Shown: one piece after another, positions 1 to 6,682 of the stretch | How the letters are laid out: each line of letters begins with the position of its first letter | How positions within the stretch are numbered: the first letter of the stretch is position 1 | NCBI GenBank assembly: GCA_955652715.1 | Contig: CATPBS010000234.1 | Span: forward strand, 1-10,699 | Direction: 5' to 3' | DNA length: 10,699 nucleotides | DNA from: an uncultured Candidatus Udaeobacter sp. | Lineage (GTDB): Bacteria > Verrucomicrobiota > Verrucomicrobiia > Chthoniobacterales > UBA10450 | Notes under the pieces: model-generated | Told to the model about the DNA's origin: nothing | Database searches by the model: none | What the model saw: only the letters and a program-made list of their open reading frames with translations | Translations under genes and position numbers: made by a program

Positions 1-25
1 GCACAGGTGTTTGCATCACGCGCGC

Positions 26-48
26 GCGTCTCACAGAGACGCGGCTAC
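26..48 (-). repeat. REP-like hairpin with GTAG head
   Basis: Read on the minus strand this is a GTAG tetranucleotide (48-45), two bases CC, then a perfect 7-bp stem GCGTCTC/GAGACGC closed by a TGT loop. A GTAG head followed by a hairpin is the described anatomy of REP elements that are substrates of RAYT transposases. The TAG of the head is also the stop codon of the coiled-coil gene that ends here. The hairpin could additionally protect the transcript 3' end or act as a terminator, although no T-tract follows. The structure is seen directly; membership of a REP family is inferred from shape and from similar elements at 1188-1264 and 3904-3964. Confidence 0.55.
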
Positions 49-338
49 AGCTTTGCGAAGCTCGAGCGCAGTTTTTCCTTCTTTGCTTCGCTGTCCTCCC
101 GTAATCGTCGGATCTCTGACGCAAGTTGCTTTTGCAGTGATTCCACTTCTTCGAGTTTGCCAGCGGCTTGCGCCTGTCTAACCTGCTCTTTGAGGAAAAG
201 CTCTTTCTCAGCGATTTTTGCGCGATAAGTAGAATCGATTTCTGCGAGTTGTTTTTTCTGATCGTCAGTGAGCGTGAGCGACGGCGACGCCTTCTCCAGC
301 CGTTCCAGCGCCAGTTCGTAGGCCGATTTCATTGTCAA
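45..338 (-). CDS. small coiled-coil protein of unknown function
   Basis: A 97-residue, highly charged and almost entirely helical protein. From about residue 25 to the end it is rich in Lys, Glu, Gln and Ala with heptad-like Leu spacing, consistent with a coiled coil. It has no signal peptide, membrane segment or Cys, so it is probably cytoplasmic. I chose a TTG start (338-336) because an AGGAG sits 6 nt upstream; an in-frame ATG two codons later (332-330) lies 12 nt from the same AGGAG and is the alternative, giving a 95-residue product. The stop codon is contributed by the GTAG head of a REP-like hairpin. The gene is divergent from the HAD phosphatase with 63 bp between them. I do not recognise a named family, and the function is unknown. 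Confidence 0.7.
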   Translation of the reverse strand: MTMKSAYELALERLEKASPSLTLTDDQKKQLAEIDSTYRAKIAEKELFLKEQVRQAQAAGKLEEVESLQKQLASEIRRLREDSEAKKEKLRSSFAKL

Positions 339-344
339 TCTTAG

Positions 345-349
345 CTCCT
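345..349 (-). promoter_or_regulatory. Shine-Dalgarno site AGGAG that decides a TTG start
   Basis: AGGAG on the minus strand lies 6 nt from TTG (338-336) and 12 nt from the in-frame ATG (332-330). The spacing favours the TTG. It is one of only two good ribosome binding sites that I see in the window. Confidence 0.5.
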
Positions 350-401
350 GAAATCAATCGACGCATTGCGTGTCGGAAATCAATTCCTAAATTGTTCTTG
401 A

Positions 402-1184
402 ATGCATTCACCGATCAAGCTGCTCAGCATCGATTTCGACGGTACGCTGGTGTCCCGCGTCAGCGAGCCAGTTCTCGACACGCAGTGCATGGATCTGATT
501 CGCGAATTGCAGAATGCCGGCGCGATCTGGGCAATTAACACGGGTCGTTCCGCTGATTTGCTCGAATCCGGGCTCGCCGATTTCGCAGTCCCCATCCGGC
601 CGGACTTCATCCTCACGACTGAGCGAGATGTTTTTCGTCCCGGCCAAAACGGAGATAAATGGGAGCCATTTGGCGACTGGAACGAACGCTGTGCGCGCGA
701 TCACGCCGAGTTATTTTCTTCGGCTAACTCCGTCCTGGCCCAGGTCGTGGATTTTGTGAACCGAAAAACGAAGGCGCGCCTTATTTACGAGGCCGAGCGC
801 CTCGAGGGGCTTATCGCAGAGAACGATGAAGAGATGGAGCGCATCATCGAATTTATCAAACGAGCCCGAGCCGGTCATCCGAACTTGGACTACCAGCGCA
901 ACACGGTCTATCTGCGGTTTTGTCACGCTGACTATCACAAAGGGGCGGCGCTCGCCGAGCTGGCGCGCCTGCTGGAAATTCCGCGCGAGAATATTTTCGC
1001 TTCGGGCGATCATCACAACGATATCTCGATGTTGGACGGAAAAGTCGCTGCGATGCCGTCCTGCCCAGGCAACGCAATTCAGGAAGTACAAGATGCCGTG
1101 CGCAACGCCGGCGGTTACGTCGCGCAAAAAGATCATGGCGCCGGCGTTTACGAAGCGCTGCTGTATTTTGTAAACGGGCGCTGA
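402..1184 (+). CDS. HAD-superfamily phosphatase, Cof/sucrose-phosphatase-like
   Basis: A 260-residue cytoplasmic hydrolase with all four HAD motifs: motif I DFDGTL with nucleophile D11 and acid/base D13; motif II with T47 in INTGRS; motif III with K180 in YHKGAA; motif IV GDHHND with D203 and D207 for Mg2+. The segment of roughly 85-175 between motifs II and III is in the place of a C2-type cap, as in Cof-type and sucrose-6-phosphate phosphatases, which remove phosphate from small sugar phosphates or similar metabolites. The exact substrate cannot be read from the sequence. The ATG at 402 places the nucleophile 10 residues from the N-terminus, as usual for the family, although no clear Shine-Dalgarno precedes it. 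A REP-like element starts 4 nt after the stop. Confidence 0.9.
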   Translation: MHSPIKLLSIDFDGTLVSRVSEPVLDTQCMDLIRELQNAGAIWAINTGRSADLLESGLADFAVPIRPDFILTTERDVFRPGQNGDKWEPFGDWNERCARDHAELFSSANSVLAQVVDFVNRKTKARLIYEAERLEGLIAENDEEMERIIEFIKRARAGHPNLDYQRNTVYLRFCHADYHKGAALAELARLLEIPRENIFASGDHHNDISMLDGKVAAMPSCPGNAIQEVQDAVRNAGGYVAQKDHGAGVYEALLYFVNGR

Positions 1185-1187
1185 GTG

Positions 1188-1264
1188 GTAGCGGCGCTCT
1201 ATGAGCGCCGAAAGGTAATCCTACAATTCCCACATGCAGAGACGGGGTCGCAGATCGCCGCTAC
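1188..1264. repeat. REP-like palindromic element, inverted GTAG...CTAC
   Basis: The element begins GTAG (1188-1191) and continues into a perfect 8-bp stem CGGCGCTC/GAGCGCCG with loop TAT (1192-1210). At the far end, on the opposite strand, another GTAG (1264-1261) leads into a degenerate hairpin CGGCGATC-TGC-GACCCCG that is one deletion and one substitution from a perfect stem. CTACAATT occurs twice (1221-1228 and 1261-1268), so the first unit may instead be a 37-bp GTAG...CTAC element ending at 1224. Paired opposite REPs resemble the BIMEs of enterobacteria. It lies between the 3' ends of the HAD gene and the lipoprotein gene, so it may also serve as a transcript end, but there is no T-tract. 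Confidence 0.6.
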
Positions 1265-1288
1265 AATTGTGCGACAGCGGCCGCCAGA

Positions 1289-1489
1289 TCACCAGTGTAC
1301 GCTTCCGCTGGAGCCAAGCGGCCCGGGAGCATAGCGTCCGTCGTCGGACATTTTTTCTCCAGGAACAGTCGCAGTAGATTGAGAGGTGGACCCACTGGTG
1401 GTTGCTTCATCGCCAGACGAGGCACAGGCGGAGAGCAAAAACGCAATCAACAAGACTAGAAGACCCCACGATACAGCGCGCTTGGTCAC
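1289..1489 (-). CDS. very small lipoprotein (GTG start)
   Basis: Starting at the GTG at 1489-1487 gives 66 residues: a short basic N-terminus (TKR), a hydrophobic helix of about 14 residues, and a lipobox LSAC with the lipidated Cys at position 22. The mature part is about 45 residues, rich in Ser, Thr, Gly and Ala, ending in a Pro/Gly-containing tail with a terminal His-Trp. This is a textbook signal peptidase II substrate, so a membrane-anchored periplasmic or outer-membrane lipoprotein is expected. The reading frame stays open upstream to 1726, but that extension runs antisense into the next gene and lacks protein character. No strong Shine-Dalgarno is seen before the GTG. I know of no function for it; entericidin-like or lipoprotein-toxin roles are possible but unsupported. 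Confidence 0.65.
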   Translation of the reverse strand: MTKRAVSWGLLVLLIAFLLSACASSGDEATTSGSTSQSTATVPGEKMSDDGRYAPGPLGSSGSVHW

Positions 1490-1614
1490 GGCCGACGAAC
1501 CTAGCCATGAACATCTCTGATGCAACCACCGGCGCTCGGAGGATTTCGCCGTGAGGAAGCAAAGCCGATAGCAAAAAATTTTGCGCTCACACCGAAGCTC
1601 GCGTTTAGTTCGAT
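1490..1614. promoter_or_regulatory. divergent intergenic region with an AT-rich palindrome
   Basis: This 125-bp spacer separates the 5' ends of the lipoprotein gene and the 223-residue protein gene, so it should hold both promoters. At 1571-1584 it contains a short perfect palindrome, GCAAAA/TTTTGC around two A bases. This could be an operator or simply a promoter-proximal A-tract. I cannot assign convincing -35 and -10 boxes. Confidence 0.25.
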
Positions 1615-2286
1615 ATGGCTGATTACGAGGGTGAGCCTGAACGCATCTGGGATGAGTACGAGTGGGAGCGTTTCCTTCAGCAGCAGGACGGCAAGACCGA
1701 AAAGTACATGCAATTACTTGAGACATATCTTGATGATCCTGAGCGCGACGAGATCATCGCCCGCGAGATGGGTTGGACGCAGCTGTTGGATGCCAAAGAT
1801 TGGAGCGCGGAAGTCGACGCATTGCTGGACGAGGGTGTGGCCGAAGACGACGAGGGGGCCATCGAGAATACAAGCAGGTCGGCAGAGGTGTTCGAGGACC
1901 ATGACCTGTATCGCGCTGCCTTAGGCCTCACCATTTGGATCGATCAACTGTTCGATCAAAATGCTTCGCTCCAGAACGAACCGGCAGCGGTGAAACTGGC
2001 TACACACGCTGCGCTGGCCAGTGCCAAGCTGGCAGCAGCATTGAGTGGTGATAACCTCGATGAAATCGGGATGACGATTGCGTATTTAAAGCGCGCCTTG
2101 AAGGCCATCACCATTTCAATAGAGGCGGCGGCCCAACTGCGAAAACCCGCCAGGCAGATCACCCGTTCGCAACATGCGGTACTGCAGCAGCGACTCTTTC
2201 GAGTGCGGGACGGCATTATTGCCCTGATGGGCGAATACCGCTGCGAGTGGCGTCGCCGGTTCGGGTCCGAAGGTTATCGCAGTTGA
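1615..2286 (+). CDS. acidic helical protein of unknown function upstream of an ECF sigma factor
   Basis: A 223-residue soluble protein without a signal peptide or membrane segment. Residues 1-90 are strongly acidic and rich in Trp and aromatic residues. Residues 95-195 are predicted helical and Ala/Leu-rich, with a repeated look of amphipathic helices. The last 25 residues are basic (RCEWRRRFG). There is a single Cys near the C-terminus and no recognisable catalytic motif. It precedes the sigma-factor gene by only 28 bp in the same direction and could be cotranscribed with it. No clear Shine-Dalgarno precedes the ATG. I do not recognise the family. A regulatory partner of the sigma system is a positional guess only. 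Confidence 0.75.
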   Translation: MADYEGEPERIWDEYEWERFLQQQDGKTEKYMQLLETYLDDPERDEIIAREMGWTQLLDAKDWSAEVDALLDEGVAEDDEGAIENTSRSAEVFEDHDLYRAALGLTIWIDQLFDQNASLQNEPAAVKLATHAALASAKLAAALSGDNLDEIGMTIAYLKRALKAITISIEAAAQLRKPARQITRSQHAVLQQRLFRVRDGIIALMGEYRCEWRRRFGSEGYRS

Positions 2287-2314
2287 ATGAAATGAGGGCG
2301 GGTTCCGTCCAATC

Positions 2315-2926
2315 ATGCAAACGGAAGCGACTCCGGCTCAGGCCGATGTATCGGAATTAGACTTGGTGAGACGATGCCAGGCCGGTGATACCGAGGCATT
2401 CGACGAGCTTGTAACCCGCTATCGTACACGTGTGTTTAGCATGATTTACAACATGGTCCATAGTGAGCAGGACGCCTGGGATCTGGCTCAAGACAGCTTC
2501 CTTAAAGCATGGAAGTCAATTAAGCGCTTTCGCGGGCGCTCGTCCTTTTACACCTGGATTTATCGGATCGTTATGAACGTCACGATCGACTGGTTGCGCA
2601 AAAAGCACGTGAAAGGCGCAGGTGCCGAGTTCGATGACGCGACTCAGTTGAGGCAAGTTGAGCCGGCATCCAAAACTGTTCCCAAAGCGGAAGCGTTGCC
2701 GTACGAGATAATGGAACGCGAGGAAATTCGGGCTCGGATCGAGAAAGCGATCGCCCAGCTCTCGCCCGAACAGCGCGCCGTCATTTTGATGAAGGAGCTC
2801 GAAGACATGCAATATCACGAAATCGCCGAAGCTCTGGGATGCTCCATCGGCACGGTGATGTCGCGTCTGTTTTATGCACGCAAGAAATTGCAAAATCTAT
2901 TGAGGGACGTTTATGAAAACGTTTGA
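2315..2926 (+). CDS. ECF-type RNA polymerase sigma factor (sigma-70 family)
   Basis: A 203-residue protein of normal ECF length. Residues about 17-100 form sigma region 2: the DAWDLAQDSFLKAW core-binding helix is followed by a Trp/Tyr-rich segment (FYTWIYRIVMNVTIDWLRKK) for -10 melting and recognition. A linker of about 45 residues follows. Residues about 145-197 form region 4, whose helix-turn-helix (YHEIAEALGCSIGTVMSRL) reads the -35 element. It directs core RNA polymerase to a dedicated set of promoters. The last 14 nt overlap the next gene, a membrane protein in the anti-sigma position, indicating translational coupling and balanced amounts of the two. ECF factors commonly activate their own operon, but I cannot identify the target promoter by eye. 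Confidence 0.95.
   Translation: MQTEATPAQADVSELDLVRRCQAGDTEAFDELVTRYRTRVFSMIYNMVHSEQDAWDLAQDSFLKAWKSIKRFRGRSSFYTWIYRIVMNVTIDWLRKKHVKGAGAEFDDATQLRQVEPASKTVPKAEALPYEIMEREEIRARIEKAIAQLSPEQRAVILMKELEDMQYHEIAEALGCSIGTVMSRLFYARKKLQNLLRDVYENV
2902..2906 (+). promoter_or_regulatory. Shine-Dalgarno site GAGGG inside the sigma-factor gene
   Basis: GAGGG lies 6 nt before the ATG at 2913, within the last codons of the sigma-factor gene. It supports the overlapping start of the partner gene and coupled translation. Confidence 0.6.
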
Positions 2927-3440
2927 GGAAAAATGGACCGCATGGCTCGACGGTCAGCTCAGCGGGCGAGAACTATCGGAATTCGAAGGCTCGCTCCCCG
3001 ACAAAGCTGCCGCTGAAGCTGAAAAAACGGGCGCAAGAAAACTTCGCCAGCTTCTGAAAGATGAGCTGGGCGTCCGCACACTAACGAACGAAGACCTTTT
3101 TAGCCACCAACTCCGCCAAAGAATCGCGCAGGAAAGTGGCGGGCCCTCTCGGGTCTCTGGCGGCCGCCGCATGGAAAGCTCCACGTGGTGGACGATTCCT
3201 CGTCTGTTGTGGACGGGTAGTGTGTCGCTCGCTGTGTTTTTAGTTTGTACCGTTCTCGTCATGCACGACAAAAATCCAAGTGAGGGGTCACAATACCTTA
3301 CCCAAATTCTAAACGCCCGTGTGGATCCGGTCGTCAGCCCAAATGCGACCGTCTCAATCTTTGAGGTAAAACAGGACCGCGTGACGGTGCTTTGGACAGA
3401 GGGATTGCAAAGTTTGCCGGCCGATTATGCGGCCAAATAA
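2913..3440 (+). CDS. single-pass membrane protein, probable anti-sigma factor
   Basis: A 175-residue protein with a cytoplasmic N-terminal part (1-93) that is charged and helical, one membrane segment at about 95-117 (from IPRLLW to CTVLVM), and an exported C-terminal part of about 58 residues. Its position directly behind and overlapping the ECF sigma gene, its size and its topology are those of an anti-sigma factor that holds the sigma factor at the membrane until a signal releases it. It lacks the HxxxCxxC zinc motif of the ZAS class; the only Cys lies in the membrane helix, so if it binds the sigma factor it does so by a non-zinc N-terminal fold. The opening WTAWLDGQLSGREL resembles the short helical start often seen in anti-sigma domains. 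The role is inferred from context, not from a recognised domain. Confidence 0.7.
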   Translation: MKTFEEKWTAWLDGQLSGRELSEFEGSLPDKAAAEAEKTGARKLRQLLKDELGVRTLTNEDLFSHQLRQRIAQESGGPSRVSGGRRMESSTWWTIPRLLWTGSVSLAVFLVCTVLVMHDKNPSEGSQYLTQILNARVDPVVSPNATVSIFEVKQDRVTVLWTEGLQSLPADYAAK

Positions 3441-3446
3441 CCGTTC

Positions 3447-3890
3447 ATGGGTCGATTGCCGGCGTTCTTAATTCCTATTATCGGCCTTGTCGTCATCGCG
3501 ACGCCCGAGCTGCAAGGTGCACAGACGGTCTGGAGTGGACTTGTCATCGCGGAAAATGTCGCACAACCACAACCGATTCCCTCGCAATTGACTCGAATCG
3601 AAGGATCACTGAAAAAGTTTTTCGGTTACAACCAGTTTCAGGTGATCGGCCAATCGCAAAAGATACTCAAGACCGGCCAGGAAGATTGGCTTGCAACCAG
3701 TAAATTTTTTGGGCTGCACGTTGACGCGCGAGGCGAGAGTGAGGCGAGCTACCTGTTGAACCTGAAACTCTATAAAGAAAAAGAGCTCTTACTTGAAACA
3801 GATGCCAAGCTAAGCAAGCGCAGCCCGTTGGTCATCAAAGGTCCGCAAATCGGAAGCGGACAATTGCTGCTGGTGCTGGTTGTGCAATAG
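3447..3890 (+). CDS. small exported protein, third gene of the sigma module
   Basis: A 147-residue protein with a probable Sec signal peptide: a hydrophobic stretch at residues 5-19 and a likely cleavage near LQGA-Q at 25. The mature part of about 122 residues has no Cys and alternates charged and hydrophobic residues in a pattern suggesting beta strands, ending in a hydrophobic LLLVLVVQ strand. The start is only 6 nt after the stop of the probable anti-sigma gene, so cotranscription is very likely. A periplasmic partner or sensor for the membrane protein is a reasonable inference from position. I do not recognise a family. No clear Shine-Dalgarno is present, which fits re-initiation after the preceding stop. 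Confidence 0.75.
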   Translation: MGRLPAFLIPIIGLVVIATPELQGAQTVWSGLVIAENVAQPQPIPSQLTRIEGSLKKFFGYNQFQVIGQSQKILKTGQEDWLATSKFFGLHVDARGESEASYLLNLKLYKEKELLLETDAKLSKRSPLVIKGPQIGSGQLLLVLVVQ

Positions 3891-3903
3891 AATTTTCTTC
3901 CTT

Positions 3904-3964
3904 GTAGAGGCGGGCGTATTGACCCGCGCTTCACAAGAAATGCAGCCGGCACGGCTGCCACTAC
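3904..3964. repeat. inverted pair of REP-like hairpins
   Basis: The left unit has GTAG (3904-3907) followed by a hairpin with core GCGGG/CCCGC (3910-3914 and 3923-3927) and an 8-nt loop. The right unit, on the minus strand, has GTAG (3964-3961), two bases TG, then a perfect 7-bp stem GCAGCCG/CGGCTGC (3942-3958) with a 3-nt loop. Heads face outwards and hairpins inwards, as in a BIME. The pair sits between the sigma module and the aminopeptidase gene, where it could limit read-through or stabilise the upstream mRNA. Confidence 0.6.
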
Positions 3965-4008
3965 AGAAGACAGATGCAAACTTCGGCGCGCTTTGTTTAG
4001 TGCGAGAA

Positions 4009-6663
4009 ATGCGCGCTCCGTTTCTTTTTTCCGCGGCTCTATGTTCCATTATCTTTCCCGCCATCATGAATGCGGAAAGGCCGTTCAGTTTTAAGGACAC
4101 ACCCGGAAAGCTGCCGAAAGAAGTCGTTCCGACGGATTACTCCATTCGAGTTGTTCCGATTCTCAGCCAGCTGACGTTCACTGGGACGGAAACGGTGAAA
4201 CTGAATGTGCGCAGTCCAGTTCGTTCTTTGGTGCTGAATGCTCTCGAGCTCGAGATTGCAGAGGCGTCTCTCGATGGCAAAGCGTTGCCCAAATCTGCAA
4301 TTAAAATCGACGAGGAAAAGGAACTGCTCACTCTCGCATTGCCGTCGGAGCTTGCGCCGGGAGATCACACCCTCGCGCTCGGTTTTACTGGGAAAATCAA
4401 TCAGCAGGGGCAGGGACTCTTCTATATGCGTTATCAAGAGCAGGGAAGCGCAACGAAGAAGATCATGCTCGGAACGCAGTTTGAAGCCACCGATGCCCGC
4501 CGGTTTTTCCCTTGCTGGGACGAACCGGCTTTTCGTGCCCGTTTTCAATTGACCGTGGTTATTCCGGAAGACTGGGTCGCTGTCTCGAACATACCGATCG
4601 AGAGCGAGAGAAAAATTGCAGGTGGGAAAGACGTGCGGTTTGTCGCGACTCCCCCGATGTCGAGCTATTTGAACGTCTTCGTTGCTGGCGATCTCGATCT
4701 CATAGAATCGCGAAGTGGCCCAACGCAGATTCGTGTGATTGCAACGAAAGGCAAAGCAGAACTGGGCCGCTACGCGCTCGAAGCAACGGCCCAGATTTTG
4801 CAATACTACAATGACTATTTCGGCGTGCCGTATCCATTGCCGAAGCTGGATCAAATCGCTCTGCCGGGTGGTTTCGGTGGCGCGATGGAAAACTGGGGTG
4901 GAATCACTTATTACGAGTCTGCGCTACTGTTTGATCCGAAAAATTCTTCCGCAGAGACGAAGCAAAATATCTATGAGGTGCTCGCGCACGAGATGGCGCA
5001 CATGTGGTTTGGCGATCTAGTGACCATGGCCTGGTGGGACAATCTCTGGCTCAATGAAGGCTTCGCCTCATGGATGGGCACCAAATGCACGGCGCATTTT
5101 AATCCAAAATGGGAGGTCTGGTTGCGACGCAATTTGCCGCGCGATCCCACCCGTCGCGCCGGTATTGCCAAAGAGCAAGCGATGGAAGGCGACGCAAGAT
5201 CGACCACGCATCCGATTCAGCAGCCCATCGCAACGGAGGCGGAAGCCACCGGCGCTTTCGATGACATCACGTACAAAAAGGGCCAATCGTTTCTCCGGAT
5301 GTTGGAGAGTTTTTTTGGCGAAGATGTTTTCCGTGATGGAATTCGCCGGTACATCGCCGCGCATAAATTTTCGAACTCGACCACTGCGGATTTGTGGAAT
5401 GCGCTCTCGGAAGCTTCGAAAAAACCGGTCGGCGAGATCGCAGCTGGGTGGACGGAGCAGCGCGGATTTCCGCTCGTGAAAGTTAAGCGCGAAGCGGATG
5501 GAAAGGCCCGGCTCACTCAGGATCGTTTCACGGTGAATTTCAAAAACGCACCGTCCCTCGAGTGGAAAATCCCACTGACATACTCGGTCTTCGGAGAAGC
5601 ACCGACGACTTTGTTGATGACCAGCAAGACACACATTCTGGAGGACATTCCCGCAGATCGCGCGCTTAAGCTGAATGTAGACGGCGCTGGAAATTATCGA
5701 GTCGAATACGATGAGCCATCCTGGAATTTATTGCTACAAGCTCTGCCGAAGCTGAGCGTTGAAGATCGCGTTAATCTTCTAAGCGATGCGTGGGCATTGG
5801 TTCAAGCCGATCGCGCGCCCGTCTCGGTCTATTTCGGATTGGTTCAGAAATTGCCCGCTTCCACTGACCTTGCGGAGCGCGAACAGATCATCAATGTGCT
5901 GGATTTCATCAACGGCCTGCTCGTCGGGAATCCCGAGCGTGAGAAGTTTCAACGCTATGCTCGGTCGCTTTTGCGTCCAACATTCGACACGCTTGGCTGG
6001 GAACCCAAAGAAGGCGAGCGGTCCACTGATGGGAGCTTGCGCGCGAGTTTGATCGACGCTCTCGGAGATTTAAATGACCCCGAAATCATCGCGGGTTGTC
6101 GCGAACGTTTCGAGAAATATCTCGCAAACCCAGCATCGCTTCCGCCCGATCTGCGCGCGCCAGTTTTTGCAATCGTCGGGCGTTATGCCGACGAAAAAAC
6201 TTGGACGAAGCAGCACGAACTCGGTCTGAAAACGACGAGCATTGAGGAAAAACAAAATTACTACACCGCGCTAGCTTGCGCCACTGATCCCAAGCTCGTG
6301 AAGAAGACGCTTGCTATTGCGCTTACAGACGAGCTGCCCACCAGCCGCGCGGTATTTCTGGTCCCGCTCGTCGCGCGCGATAGCGGCCACCCGGACATCG
6401 CGTGGGAATTTGCGAAGGCAAATATGAAAGCGTTGCTCGCCAAGACCGATGCGCTCGGCGCGAACACATACGTACCCAGTCTGCTCACCTTTTTCTCCGA
6501 TAACTCGCGTGCCGATGAATTGAAAAGTTACGCCAAAAATAATTTGCCGCCGGCAAGCGCTTCCGCAGTGGCCAAAGCTGTCGATGAAATTCAGTTTCGC
6601 GCAGAATTCAAAAAACGCCTCGCAACGCAACTAAGCACGTTGGCCAGCAGGACAAGCCACTGA
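4009..6663 (+). CDS. secreted M1-family zinc aminopeptidase
   Basis: An 884-residue metallopeptidase that removes N-terminal amino acids from peptides. From the chosen start, residues 1-23 form a signal peptide ending near MNA-E, so it probably acts in the periplasm or outside the cell. The M1 hallmarks are all present: exopeptidase motif GAMEN at 291-295; zinc motif HEMAH at 327-331 followed by the third ligand E350 in NEGFA, with the standard 18-residue spacing; and the transition-state Tyr Y422 in DITYKKG. The N-terminal saddle domain covers about 40-225, and a long helical ERAP1_C-like domain covers about 545-870. The length is normal for the puromycin-sensitive/ERAP type. The frame is open back to 3880, but that would overlap the preceding gene and translate through the REP pair, so the ATG at 4009, directly before a signal peptide, is preferred. 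Confidence 0.95.
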   Translation: MRAPFLFSAALCSIIFPAIMNAERPFSFKDTPGKLPKEVVPTDYSIRVVPILSQLTFTGTETVKLNVRSPVRSLVLNALELEIAEASLDGKALPKSAIKIDEEKELLTLALPSELAPGDHTLALGFTGKINQQGQGLFYMRYQEQGSATKKIMLGTQFEATDARRFFPCWDEPAFRARFQLTVVIPEDWVAVSNIPIESERKIAGGKDVRFVATPPMSSYLNVFVAGDLDLIESRSGPTQIRVIATKGKAELGRYALEATAQILQYYNDYFGVPYPLPKLDQIALPGGFGGAMENWGGITYYESALLFDPKNSSAETKQNIYEVLAHEMAHMWFGDLVTMAWWDNLWLNEGFASWMGTKCTAHFNPKWEVWLRRNLPRDPTRRAGIAKEQAMEGDARSTTHPIQQPIATEAEATGAFDDITYKKGQSFLRMLESFFGEDVFRDGIRRYIAAHKFSNSTTADLWNALSEASKKPVGEIAAGWTEQRGFPLVKVKREADGKARLTQDRFTVNFKNAPSLEWKIPLTYSVFGEAPTTLLMTSKTHILEDIPADRALKLNVDGAGNYRVEYDEPSWNLLLQALPKLSVEDRVNLLSDAWALVQADRAPVSVYFGLVQKLPASTDLAEREQIINVLDFINGLLVGNPEREKFQRYARSLLRPTFDTLGWEPKEGERSTDGSLRASLIDALGDLNDPEIIAGCRERFEKYLANPASLPPDLRAPVFAIVGRYADEKTWTKQHELGLKTTSIEEKQNYYTALACATDPKLVKKTLAIALTDELPTSRAVFLVPLVARDSGHPDIAWEFAKANMKALLAKTDALGANTYVPSLLTFFSDNSRADELKSYAKNNLPPASASAVAKAVDEIQFRAEFKKRLATQLSTLASRTSH

Positions 6664-6682
6664 AAGCCACAGCGCGATTACG

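Noticed and set aside
711..1136. 141-residue minus-strand frame inside the HAD gene
   Set aside because: It is antisense to the HAD motifs III and IV and shows no protein family signature.
1490..1726. N-terminal extension of the lipoprotein frame
   Set aside because: It runs antisense into the 223-residue gene, is Arg/Cys-rich, and would place the signal sequence about 80 residues from the N-terminus.
2913..3440. Zinc-binding anti-sigma (ZAS) domain
   Set aside because: There is no HxxxCxxC motif; the only cysteine lies in the membrane helix.
4039..4854. 271-residue open frame on the minus strand inside the aminopeptidase gene
   Set aside because: It is antisense to a gene with intact M1 motifs, has no recognisable domain and a composition typical of a shadow frame.
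5068..5634. 188-residue minus-strand frame inside the aminopeptidase gene
   Set aside because: It is the shadow of a well-supported coding region and is rich in Arg, Cys and Ser as expected for an off-frame translation.
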